Source: JAGVSR01 sp046074825 (GTDB lineage: Bacteria; Pseudomonadota; Alphaproteobacteria; Rhizobiales; Hyphomicrobiaceae). From it: a stretch of DNA of 22,518 nucleotides. Shown piece after piece: positions 1-6,927 of the stretch; within the stretch, counting starts at the first letter, position 1, and each line of letters starts with the position of its first letter. The stretch is from positions 1-22,518 of the forward strand of contig JBJTOZ010000079.1 in the NCBI GenBank assembly GCA_046074825.1, given 5' to 3'. A program made the translations under genes and the position numbers. The notes beneath the pieces were generated by a model. The model saw only the letters and a program-made list of their open reading frames with translations, was not told the origin of the DNA and ran no database searches.

Positions 1-13
1 ATGGAGTAATCGG

Positions 14-274
14 ATGATTGAACGCAAGGAGCGCAAACCGTACTGGCGCGATACAAAATGGCAAATGCTTGCGAGCCTCATTCCTTTTGTGGCTGTGATC
101 ATAATCCTTCCTCTTTATGCGGGTCTTCTGAATTCCAATAAATTTCTTGGTTTTCCGCTGGGTTATTTTCTCTCTGCACATGGGCTTGTTCTCATCGCAG
201 TTTTGACCGTTGCAACTTTTGTGCGCCAACAGGATGACATCGATCATTGGCACGGGGCGCACGAAGACAATTGA
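14..274 (+). CDS. DUF4212 small subunit of a sodium:solute symporter
   Basis: An 86-residue protein of the DUF4212 family (sodium/solute symporter small subunit). It has a short basic N-terminus containing Lys-Pro-Tyr-Trp-Arg, then two hydrophobic segments at about residues 18-40 and 48-70, joined by a stretch containing Gly-Phe-Pro-Leu-Gly-Tyr-Phe. The hydrophilic tail Asp-His-Trp-His-Gly resembles the usual family ending. This length and two-helix layout are typical. The large permease starts 19 bp downstream, and the small/large pair is the standard arrangement, so both probably form one inner-membrane transporter. The ATG at 14 has a GGAG about 7 bases upstream. The family role is known only by association with the permease, and the substrate is not visible from sequence. 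The promoter lies outside the window. Confidence 0.88.
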   Translation: MIERKERKPYWRDTKWQMLASLIPFVAVIIILPLYAGLLNSNKFLGFPLGYFLSAHGLVLIAVLTVATFVRQQDDIDHWHGAHEDN

Positions 275-293
275 AATTTGAGTTAAGGAAGAA

Positions 294-2126
294 GTGGAGA
301 GCCCATTGGTTGCTTCTGTACGCACCATCAACCCCCGATTAGGCGCCTACTATAGTATTTTTCTAAGCGCATTTATTGCAGTTGGCGTTTTAGGTCTAAT
401 CCTTGAGCAATTAGGTGTTGATGCAGGATTACTAGGATTAGGGATCCTTTTCGTGCCGATATTTTTTTATATCGTAATTGGGATTTCGACTTACACGAAT
501 GATGTTCTCGATTTTTTCACAGCAGGACGGAGGATTCCCTCTTTTTTTAATGGTCTTGCCCTGGCAATCACTGCATTTGGCGCAACAGGCCTTGTGACCT
601 TCACTGGTCTTCTTTTTCTAATCGGTTTTGATGCTCTTTTTTACGGAATAGGCGTGCTTTCTGGTTTTGTGATGATGGCTGTTTTGCTTGCGCCCTTTTT
701 GAGAAAGTTCGGCGCATTCACGATCCCAAGTTACCTCGGTCGTAGGTTCGATAGTAAAAATCTCAGATACCTCTCAGCATTTCTCATCTTCATTCCTATT
801 CTTCTCGTGTTATGTGCCGAAATTCAATTGGCAACTACTGCTGCTCAGAAGCTTTCCAATTGGAGTAAAGGGCAAGTTCTTTTTTTGCTTCTGGTCATAT
901 TTTTTGCGACCTTACTACCAGGCGGCATGCGCTCATTGACTTGGACGAGTATCGCTCAAGGCCTTGCTGTTTTGGTTGCTGCCATTGTTCCTGCAGCAAT
1001 TGTTTCAGTGCTTTTGACAAATCTCCCTCTTTCCCAATTGACACATGGGCCTATTTTGCGGGCTATTGGTCGGAATGAAGCCATACAAGGTTTGCCAATT
1101 ATTCTTCCTCCTCTTTTAGCTTTTGATATTCCAGGACCTGAACTTCAACCTATACTCAAGCGGTTTGCGAGCCCCTTCGGTGCTGTTGGTTCTCTCTCCT
1201 ATGTTCTCGGTACACTTTCCGTTGTTGCGGGTATTGCTTCTGCTCCTTGGCTTCTTCCGCGACTTGCCACAACCCCAAGTGTTTTTGAGGCGCGTAAAAC
1301 ATTGGGCTGGGCAACTTTTATTTTTGGGATCTTAATTCTAACTTCTTCTTCCATTGCTGTATTTTTTCGTGACTACATCATGGATTTGATTTCTATAAAG
1401 GGTGCTTCTGTTATTCCGGATTGGCTTCAAAAGGCCGTGCAATATGAATTTGCAAGCGTGAGCACAACGGGGACAAATTTTTCTGTTTCAAGTTTTAATT
1501 TCGCCAGAGATGGTGTTTTTTACAGTCTTCCTCTCGCAGCTCATCTTCCCTCAACAATTTTCAATCTTTCACTCGTGGGAGTGCTTGCAGCCGGTCTTGT
1601 TACGGCAAGCGCCGCAGCGACAGCTTTGGGACACATTCTGTCCGAAGATATTCTTTTCGGATCGAAGTGGGAGTTGTCTCATAGCGCTCGCAGATTGCAT
1701 GTTTCCAGAGCGTGTGTTGGTTTGCTTGTTTGTATAGGAATTTTGGCGGCAGAATTTATTGCAGTGGATCCTTTTAGACTTGTGTTGTGGGCCCTCTCAT
1801 TATGCGGCTCGGCTTTTTTCTCAATACTTGTTTTGTCCATTTGGTGGAAGCGGATTAATGCTTTAGGGGCTATGGCTGGCATGGTGACGGGATATTTTGT
1901 TACCCTAGTTGGAATTTTGGGTGCTGAAGAATCCTATACAATGCTTGATAGTGCACTTGCTGCAGGTTTTGGTCTTCCTAGTTCGTTGATCGCAGCTCTT
2001 TTGGTTTCTCTTGTAAGTGAACCTCCACGGCGCCATCTTCTAGAACTTGTTCGGGACATTAGAGTTCCTGGAGGAGAGATTGTGTACGATCGGGAAATCA
2101 GGACCCAAAAGGCCAAAAAGCGCTAA
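294..2126 (+). CDS. Sodium:solute symporter large subunit (SSF, VC_2705 type)
   Basis: A 610-residue, very hydrophobic polytopic membrane protein of the sodium:solute symporter superfamily. It is closest to the VC_2705-type permeases related to the acetate symporter ActP. An N-terminal helix is followed by the family motif Phe-Phe-Thr-Ala-Gly-Arg-Arg near residues 74-80. Next come Ala-Phe-Gly-Ala-Thr-Gly and Phe-Thr-Ile-Pro-Ser-Tyr-Leu-Gly-Arg-Arg-Phe, and roughly a dozen further hydrophobic segments. The start is GTG at 294, with an AAGGAAG ribosome site directly upstream and no better ATG. It pairs with the DUF4212 gene just before it. The expected activity is sodium-coupled uptake of a small organic anion such as acetate, but the substrate is inferred only from relatives. 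The reading frame is intact with a basic C-terminal tail. Confidence 0.9.
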   Translation: MESPLVASVRTINPRLGAYYSIFLSAFIAVGVLGLILEQLGVDAGLLGLGILFVPIFFYIVIGISTYTNDVLDFFTAGRRIPSFFNGLALAITAFGATGLVTFTGLLFLIGFDALFYGIGVLSGFVMMAVLLAPFLRKFGAFTIPSYLGRRFDSKNLRYLSAFLIFIPILLVLCAEIQLATTAAQKLSNWSKGQVLFLLLVIFFATLLPGGMRSLTWTSIAQGLAVLVAAIVPAAIVSVLLTNLPLSQLTHGPILRAIGRNEAIQGLPIILPPLLAFDIPGPELQPILKRFASPFGAVGSLSYVLGTLSVVAGIASAPWLLPRLATTPSVFEARKTLGWATFIFGILILTSSSIAVFFRDYIMDLISIKGASVIPDWLQKAVQYEFASVSTTGTNFSVSSFNFARDGVFYSLPLAAHLPSTIFNLSLVGVLAAGLVTASAAATALGHILSEDILFGSKWELSHSARRLHVSRACVGLLVCIGILAAEFIAVDPFRLVLWALSLCGSAFFSILVLSIWWKRINALGAMAGMVTGYFVTLVGILGAEESYTMLDSALAAGFGLPSSLIAALLVSLVSEPPRRHLLELVRDIRVPGGEIVYDREIRTQKAKKR

Positions 2127-2157
2127 AAGCTCTTTGAATAGGCCTTTTTAGTTTTTT
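2107..2157 (+). terminator. Possible terminator after the symporter gene
   Basis: An 8-bp inverted repeat (AAAAGGCC at 2107-2114, GGCCTTTT at 2141-2148) spans the stop codon of the symporter. It is followed by AGTTTTTTT on the plus strand. The loop is long (26 nt) and A-rich, so the hairpin is not strong. Its position and the T run fit an intrinsic terminator. Confidence 0.4.
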
Positions 2158-2442
2158 TCTTCCATTCAATACTGTCTGTTATGATTTTTTGGCTAGAGTG
2201 GGGAAGGGAGAGTGCGATCGAAATTTAAGCCTTCAGAGAATTTTAAAAGGGCAATATAAATAACCAATATATTAAGAAGAGTGCTTTTTTTATTTCAAAT
2301 TTGTTTCCAAGCATTTTTAGTGCATCAAAAGTCCCACCCCAAAGCCTTGTTGGTTGGGATATTATTAACCAACAAATCTTGTTATGACATGCCGCATGAA
2401 AGGTGAAGGTTATAAAAGAAAAAGGCGAGGAGTAAGACTGCT
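2127..2442. other. Intergenic region between symporter and regulator genes
   Basis: This 316-bp AT-rich gap has no convincing reading frame. It holds the tail of the possible symporter terminator and the inverted repeat at 2347-2375. The last 70 bp must contain the leader of the regulator gene, whose AGGAG ribosome site is at 2428-2432. I could not identify a convincing -35/-10 pair. Confidence 0.5.
2347..2375. promoter_or_regulatory. Perfect 9-11-9 inverted repeat upstream of the regulator gene
   Basis: TTGTTGGTT at 2347-2355 and AACCAACAA at 2367-2375 are exact reverse complements separated by 11 bases. A TATTAT hexamer lies inside the spacer. The element ends 67 bases before the ATG of the LuxR-type gene. 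Its size and symmetry fit a dimeric regulator's operator, possibly autoregulatory. It could instead form a leader hairpin. It is not followed by a T run, so it is unlikely to be a terminator. Confidence 0.45.
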
Positions 2443-3105
2443 ATGACGGCCGTATCCTCCTCTCACTCTTTATTGCAACAAGATCAGAAACCAAGCATTC
2501 TCATCGCAGATAAAAATCCTGTTGTTCGCACGGGTCTTTCTGAGCTCATTTCCACAGATGGCCGGTTTTCCCATGTCACATGTCTTGCAACGGGAGGCGC
2601 ATTCATTTCTGCCTGCATGGACCGCGCTGCTGATGTTGGTCTTATCGGTTGGGTCCTGCCTGATATGACTGGAGGAGATGTTTTAGATGTTCTAAAGCGT
2701 CGACAGATTAAAACGCGGGTCGTTATTTATACTGGAGAAGCCGTTTCAGACGTGCTCCGCCAAACGATCAAACTAGGGGGCTGGGGTTTTATCTCAAAAA
2801 GCGATGAACCTTCTCTTATTCTTGACACGTTATGGGCGGTCGCACGAGGTCGTCTTTGTTTTCCTTACGTCGATTTTGAATCCCTTTCTCAGGATCCTCT
2901 TGAACTTTTAACTTCTCGCGAGCGCGAATTGCTTGCTGCGCTTGCGAATGGTTGGTCCAATCTTCAAATAGCAGCGCGCATCGGAATATCGCGGAATACG
3001 GTGAAGTATCACCTAAAAAATCTTTATGATAAACTTGGCGTTAATAATCGCGCATCAGCCGTTGCACTGTATATGACAAAGTCCTCACGTATTGTCTCTT
3101 CTTAA
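2443..3105 (+). CDS. NarL/LuxR-type transcription regulator with degenerate receiver domain
   Basis: A 220-residue two-domain regulator. Residues about 18-135 form a response-regulator receiver fold, and residues about 155-215 form a LuxR-type helix-turn-helix (Leu-Thr-Ser-Arg-Glu-Arg-Glu through Asn-Thr-Val-Lys-Tyr-His). The receiver is degenerate. The usual acidic pair after strand 1 is Asp23-Lys24. The phospho-accepting aspartate is Gly69 (codon GGT at 2647-2649, in Gly-Trp-Val-Leu-Pro). The switch Thr97 and Lys119 remain. Phosphorylation in the normal way is therefore unlikely, and it may act constitutively or sense something else. No sensor kinase is adjacent. The ATG at 2443 has AGGAG 10 bases upstream. 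The next gene, sga, lies 289 bp downstream on the same strand, so control of the serine-cycle cluster is a reasonable inference but is not shown by the sequence. Confidence 0.85.
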   Translation: MTAVSSSHSLLQQDQKPSILIADKNPVVRTGLSELISTDGRFSHVTCLATGGAFISACMDRAADVGLIGWVLPDMTGGDVLDVLKRRQIKTRVVIYTGEAVSDVLRQTIKLGGWGFISKSDEPSLILDTLWAVARGRLCFPYVDFESLSQDPLELLTSRERELLAALANGWSNLQIAARIGISRNTVKYHLKNLYDKLGVNNRASAVALYMTKSSRIVSS

Positions 3106-3156
3106 CTCTCTAAAAATGGGTGGGAGGAATGCTACCCTGGAGAGTGGTTTTGTCTT
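3105..3156 (+). terminator. Possible two-part hairpin after the regulator gene
   Basis: ACTCTC at 3105-3110 pairs with GAGAGT at 3140-3145, and inside it GGGT at 3118-3121 pairs with ACCC at 3134-3137. The sequence continues GGTTTTGTCTT, a weak T-rich tail. It overlaps the last base of the stop codon. It may terminate the regulator transcript or be the first element of the sga leader. Confidence 0.3.
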
Positions 3157-3205
3157 AACGTTTGGCCTTCTTTGATCCGTCATAAAAAAAATAGTAGCGA
3201 ACGGG

Positions 3206-3385
3206 TATTGTTTCTCTCTGCGCAATAGTGAATTGTAGAGGACGCAAACCTTTGAGTATTCAGGGAAGGAAGTTTCTTCCTCTACCAGAGGTTCGTCAAA
3301 ACGAAAAACAGAGACGCTTGCTCCTATACTTTCCCTAAAGTGGAGACAACGGATAGGGAGTGTACTCTAAAACACCAAGTGGAGG
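3206..3385 (+). promoter_or_regulatory. Inverted-repeat-rich leader region upstream of sga
   Basis: The region holds several small inverted repeats. TATTG (3206-3210) and CAATA (3223-3227) are 12 bases apart. AGGAAG (3267-3272) and CTTCCT (3276-3281) enclose three bases. CCTCT (3279-3283) and AGAGG (3287-3291) overlap the previous arm, so those two hairpins would exclude each other. ACTTT (3328-3332) and AAAGT (3337-3341) can form a small hairpin, or the same segment can pair imperfectly with 3355-3364. AAGTGGAG occurs at 3338-3345 and again at 3377-3384, where it overlaps the sga ribosome site (GGAGG 3381-3385). It resembles a structured 5' leader or operator region. I recognise no known riboswitch. 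Confidence 0.35.
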
Positions 3386-3394
3386 AAACCAATA

Positions 3395-4609
3395 ATGTCC
3401 GTTACGCCGCATCTTTTTATCCCAGGTCCCACTAATATTCCTGATGCCGTACGCATGGCTATGAATGTTCCAATGATTGACATGCGATCTCCTGAGTTTC
3501 CAAAATTTACATTGCCTATTTTTGACGATCTCAAAAAAGTTTTTAAAATGAAAGATGGGCGTGTATTCGTATTCCCCTCATCAGGAACTGGTGCTTGGGA
3601 GTCTGCCATTCAAAACACTTTGAAAGCAGGCGATAAAGTTTTGATGAGCCGCTTTGGTCAGTTCTCGCTTCTTTGGGTCGATATGGCAGAACGTCTTGGG
3701 CTAAAGGTCGAACTTTGTGATGAAGAGTGGGGCACGGGAGTTCCTCTTGAAAAATATGCGGACATCTTGTCAAAAGATAAGAGCCACGAAATTAAAGCTG
3801 TCTTTGCGACACACAACGAAACAGCAACTGGCGTAACAAGCGATATTGCTGGTGTCCGCAAAGTTCTTGATAGCGCCAAACATCCCGCTCTTTTGATGGT
3901 CGACGGAGTGTCCTCTGTTGGTTCATTGGATATGCGCATGGGCGAATGGGGTGTGGATTGTTGCGTTTCTGGATCTCAAAAAGGATTTATGCTTCCAACT
4001 GGACTTGGAATTTTGGCTGTCAGCCAGAAAGCTCTTGAGGCCAACAAGCAGGTTGGGCGTATGAATCGTTGTTTCCTTGCTTGGGAAGATCATATTCGTA
4101 CAAATGATCTAGGCTACTTCCCTTACACACCTGCTACTCAACTTCTTCAAGGTTTGCGATGTTCTCTAGATCTCATTTTTGCAGAAGGCCTTGAGAATGT
4201 GTTTGCTCGTCATCATCGTCTTGCAATGGGTGTTCGTGCTGCGGTTGCAGCTTGGGGTTTGAAGCTTTGCGCTAAGGAGCCTAAGTGGCACTCCGACACT
4301 GTTTCTGCAATTCTTGCTCCTGAGAAAATTGATAGTGCGAACGTTGTGAAGACGGCATACTATCGTTACAATACGTCACTTGGTGTTGGCTTAAATAAAG
4401 TTGCTGGAAAAGTTTTCCGCATCGGCCATCTTGGAGCTCTCGATGAGTTTATGATTGGCGGTGTTTTATTTGCCGTTGAAATGGCCCTCAAGGATTGCGG
4501 AGTTCCCGTCAAATTTGGATCTGGCACAGGGGCTGCTGCTGAATACTTTAATAAAACAGCGACAAAATCAGCAACTGAGGCTGTAAACCCCAAAGCTAAG
4601 GCCGCTTAA
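3395..4609 (+). CDS. sga: Serine--glyoxylate aminotransferase
   Basis: A 404-residue pyridoxal-phosphate enzyme of the class V aminotransferase family (EC 2.6.1.45). It moves the amino group of serine to glyoxylate, giving hydroxypyruvate and glycine, a central step of the serine cycle. The N-terminus His-Leu-Phe-Ile-Pro-Gly-Pro-Thr-Asn-Ile-Pro is the family signature. Ser-Ser-Gly-Thr-Gly-Ala-Trp-Glu at 62-69 is the cofactor phosphate region. Lys196 in Ser-Gly-Ser-Gln-Lys-Gly is the Schiff-base lysine. Length matches the roughly 400-residue methylotroph enzymes. The ATG at 3395 has GGAGG 9 bases upstream. It is the first gene of the serine-cycle cluster. Two hairpins separate it from mclA, so its mRNA may be partly independent of the downstream genes. 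The Ala/Lys-rich last 15 residues look like a nonessential tail. Confidence 0.95.
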   Translation: MSVTPHLFIPGPTNIPDAVRMAMNVPMIDMRSPEFPKFTLPIFDDLKKVFKMKDGRVFVFPSSGTGAWESAIQNTLKAGDKVLMSRFGQFSLLWVDMAERLGLKVELCDEEWGTGVPLEKYADILSKDKSHEIKAVFATHNETATGVTSDIAGVRKVLDSAKHPALLMVDGVSSVGSLDMRMGEWGVDCCVSGSQKGFMLPTGLGILAVSQKALEANKQVGRMNRCFLAWEDHIRTNDLGYFPYTPATQLLQGLRCSLDLIFAEGLENVFARHHRLAMGVRAAVAAWGLKLCAKEPKWHSDTVSAILAPEKIDSANVVKTAYYRYNTSLGVGLNKVAGKVFRIGHLGALDEFMIGGVLFAVEMALKDCGVPVKFGSGTGAAAEYFNKTATKSATEAVNPKAKAA

Positions 4610-4617
4610 ACCAGAGG

Positions 4618-4646
4618 AAGCATCTTATCACAGACATAAGATGTTT
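4618..4646 (+). terminator. First of two tandem hairpins between sga and mclA
   Basis: CATCTTAT (4621-4628) and ATAAGATG (4636-4643) form a perfect 8-bp stem with a 7-base loop. It extends to about 11 bp through AAG/TTT at the base. Only a short T run follows (TTTCTG), so it is a weak terminator or an mRNA-stabilising hairpin just 9 bases after the sga stop codon. Confidence 0.45.
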
Positions 4647-4657
4647 CTGCGCTTTTC

Positions 4658-4696
4658 CCCCTGCCTTGGTGCATACAAGCGCTGAGCAGGGGTTTT
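4658..4696 (+). terminator. GC-rich hairpin and T run between sga and mclA
   Basis: CCCCTGC (4658-4664) pairs with GCAGGGG (4686-4692), and inside it CTTG (4665-4668) pairs with CAAG (4676-4679) around a 7-base loop, leaving a 6-base bulge. TTTT follows at 4693-4696. This is the strongest intrinsic-terminator-like structure in the window. Because mclA follows on the same strand, it may act as a partial terminator that lowers downstream expression relative to sga. Confidence 0.55.
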
Positions 4697-4745
4697 GAGC
4701 ACTCCGCTAACTAACGGACTTCAAGCCTCTAAAAGGACCATAAAA

Positions 4746-5690
4746 ATGAGTTTTACTCTCTATCCACTCAAAAAACAGCGCCTGCAACGTTCGGAGCTCG
4801 CCGTTCCTGGATCTAATCCCACGATGATTGATAAAGCACTGACAAGTGCTGCTGATTATGTTTTTTTAGATTGTGAAGATGCGGTGGCGCCGCCCGACAA
4901 GGAACAGGCACGAAAAAATATTATCCAGGCTCTTAATGATCTTGATTGGAGAGGAAAAGGTAAAACTGTTTCAGTGCGCATCAACGGGCTTGATACGCAT
5001 TACTGCTATCGTGATGTCGTTGATATTATGGAGCAGGCTGGGTCTAAACTTGATACTATTCTTATTCCAAAAGTAGGTGTTCCCGCTGATATTTACGCAA
5101 TTGAATGCGTTATGAGCCAAATTGAAGTTGCAAAAAGCTTTACAAATAAAGTTGGAACTGAGGCTCTCATCGAAACACCTTTAGGAATGGCAAACGTCGA
5201 AGCTATTGCCTCTGCCAACAATCGCTGCGAGGCCATGCATTTTGGTGTTGCCGATTATGCAGCTTTTAATAAAGCACGTACTGTCGTTATTGGAGGTCTT
5301 AATCCTGACTACCCTGGCGACCAATGGCATTTCGCTTTATCGAGGATGACTGTCGCTTGTCGCGCTTATGGTCTGCGCCCCATTGATGGTCCCTTTGGAG
5401 ATTTTTCAGATCCGGCTGGTTACACAGCGGGAGCAAAGCGCGCTGCGGCCCTAGGCATCGAAGGAAAGTGGGCTATTCATCCTTCGCAAATTGAATTAGC
5501 AAATGCTGTCTTTTCCCCTACCCAAGCTGAGATTGAACGCGCGAAACGTATCTTGGTTGCTCTTAAAGAAGCAGAAGCTCAAGGGAAGGGTGCAGCCTCT
5601 CTCGATGGTAAAATGATTGACGCTGCCTCTGAAAAAATGGCGAAAAATATTATCGTTGTGGCTGAGAAAATTGCACAATCAGGTCGGTGA
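4746..5690 (+). CDS. mclA: L-malyl-CoA lyase
   Basis: A 314-residue enzyme of the HpcH/HpaI-citrate lyase beta family that cleaves malyl-CoA into acetyl-CoA and glyoxylate (EC 4.1.3.24). It matches Methylobacterium-type MclA along its length. It starts Met-Ser-Phe-Thr-Leu and has Arg-Ser-Glu-Leu-Ala-Val-Pro-Gly at 15-22. Further conserved stretches are Glu-Asp-Ala-Val-Ala-Pro, Arg-Ile-Asn-Gly-Leu-Asp-Thr, the metal-site stretch Leu-Ile-Glu-Thr-Pro-Leu-Gly-Met-Ala and Lys-Trp-Ala-Ile-His-Pro-Ser-Gln. It lacks about ten residues found in the M. extorquens protein after Asn-Pro-Asp-Tyr. I chose ATG 4746 because AAAAGGA lies 8 bases upstream and it aligns with the family start. An in-frame TTG at 4695 lies in the T run of a terminator-like hairpin. 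It lies 47 bp upstream of mtkA and is probably cotranscribed with it. Confidence 0.94.
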   Translation: MSFTLYPLKKQRLQRSELAVPGSNPTMIDKALTSAADYVFLDCEDAVAPPDKEQARKNIIQALNDLDWRGKGKTVSVRINGLDTHYCYRDVVDIMEQAGSKLDTILIPKVGVPADIYAIECVMSQIEVAKSFTNKVGTEALIETPLGMANVEAIASANNRCEAMHFGVADYAAFNKARTVVIGGLNPDYPGDQWHFALSRMTVACRAYGLRPIDGPFGDFSDPAGYTAGAKRAAALGIEGKWAIHPSQIELANAVFSPTQAEIERAKRILVALKEAEAQGKGAASLDGKMIDAASEKMAKNIIVVAEKIAQSGR

Positions 5691-5737
5691 TATTGAAAGT
5701 CAAAAATTATAAACTAAATCCTTAAAAGGAGTCCGTC

Positions 5738-6907
5738 ATGGACATTCATGAGTACCAAGCAAAAGAACTACTTTCCAAATTTGGAGTTTCTGTTCCAAGA
5801 GGCGGTCTTGCCTATAGTCCTGAACAGGCTGTTTATCGCGCAAATGAGATTGGTGGCGCCAAATGGGCGGTGAAAGCGCAGATACATTCTGGCGCTAGAG
5901 GAAAAGCAGGAGGAATAAAGCTCTGCAGAAGTGATAATGAGATAGAGGAAGCAGCCGAATCCCTACTTGGAAAACGTCTTGTCACTATTCAAACTGGCGC
6001 CTCTGGAAAATTAGTTTCCAGGCTTTATATCGAAGAAGCGACAGATATTGATAAAGAGATTTATCTTTCTTTTGTTATGGATCGTGCTGCGGAAAGAATT
6101 GTCGTCGTTGCCTCTGCTGCAGGTGGAATGGATATCGAAGAAATTTCTCACAGCCGTCCTGATACTTTAATCAAGGTTCAAGTAGACCCTGCAGTTGGAA
6201 TGCAAGGATTTCAAGCGCGAGAGGTCTCTTTTGGCCTTGGGATAGAGCCAGAACTTATTGCCAAAATGGAGAGGACAATACTTGGGTGTTATCGGGCGTT
6301 TCGCGATCTTGATGCGACCATGGTTGAGATTAATCCGCTCGTTATTACAAAACAAAGGAACATTATCGCTCTTGATGCCAAAATGAGCTTTGACGAGAAC
6401 GCCTTGTTCCGTCGACCGCAGATTGCAGAGCTTCGCGATAAAAGTCAGGAAGATCCTCGAGAAACCTATGCGTCTGATCGTGGCCTGTCTTACGTTGGTC
6501 TTGAAGGAGATATTGGCTGTATCGTGAATGGTGCGGGCCTAGCGATGGCGACCTTGGATATGATTAAACTCGCAGGAGGAGAGCCTGCCAACTTTTTAGA
6601 TATAGGTGGCGGAGCAAGCCCTGAGCGAGTCACAAAGTCGTTCAAAGCCGTTCTGCGGGATAAAAATGTCAGAGCCATCTTAGTCAATGTGTTTGCAGGG
6701 ATTAACCGCTGCGACTGGGTTGCCAAAGGTGTGGTTGATGCCGTGAAAGAGTTAGAGATTAAAATGCCCATTGTCGTTCGTCTGGCGGGCACGAACGTCG
6801 AAGAGGGGCGCCGCATTATTGAAAATAGTGGCTTACGTGTTATTGGGGCAGAGACACTTGCCGATGCTGCAAAAAAAGCTGTTGCCGCTGCCAAATCTGC
6901 ATCCTGA
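5738..6907 (+). CDS. mtkA: Malate--CoA ligase (malate thiokinase) beta subunit
   Basis: A 389-residue ATP-grasp subunit of malate-CoA ligase (EC 6.2.1.9), related to succinyl-CoA synthetase SucC. With MtkB it uses ATP to convert malate and CoA to malyl-CoA, the substrate of MclA encoded upstream. The N-terminus Met-Asp-Ile-His-Glu-Tyr-Gln-Ala-Lys-Glu and Ala-Gln-Ile-His-Ser-Gly-Ala-Arg-Gly-Lys-Ala-Gly-Gly are nucleotide-binding hallmarks. Glu-Ile-Asn-Pro-Leu-Val and Ala-Lys-Met-Ser-Phe-Asp lie near residues 195-220. Ala-Asn-Phe-Leu-Asp-Ile-Gly-Gly-Gly-Ala-Ser and Asn-Arg-Cys-Asp-Trp-Val-Ala belong to the CoA-ligase half and match methylotroph MtkA. The ATG at 5738 has AAAAGGAG 7 bases upstream. 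mtkB follows after 20 bp. Gene context with mclA and sga favours malate over succinate as substrate. Confidence 0.95.
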   Translation: MDIHEYQAKELLSKFGVSVPRGGLAYSPEQAVYRANEIGGAKWAVKAQIHSGARGKAGGIKLCRSDNEIEEAAESLLGKRLVTIQTGASGKLVSRLYIEEATDIDKEIYLSFVMDRAAERIVVVASAAGGMDIEEISHSRPDTLIKVQVDPAVGMQGFQAREVSFGLGIEPELIAKMERTILGCYRAFRDLDATMVEINPLVITKQRNIIALDAKMSFDENALFRRPQIAELRDKSQEDPRETYASDRGLSYVGLEGDIGCIVNGAGLAMATLDMIKLAGGEPANFLDIGGGASPERVTKSFKAVLRDKNVRAILVNVFAGINRCDWVAKGVVDAVKELEIKMPIVVRLAGTNVEEGRRIIENSGLRVIGAETLADAAKKAVAAAKSAS

Positions 6908-6927
6908 GTTGCGAAGGAGAAATTTAC

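Noticed and set aside
4695..4745. TTG start giving mclA 17 extra residues
   Set aside because: The TTG lies in the T run of a terminator-like hairpin, has no good ribosome site, and the ATG at 4746 aligns with known MclA starts.
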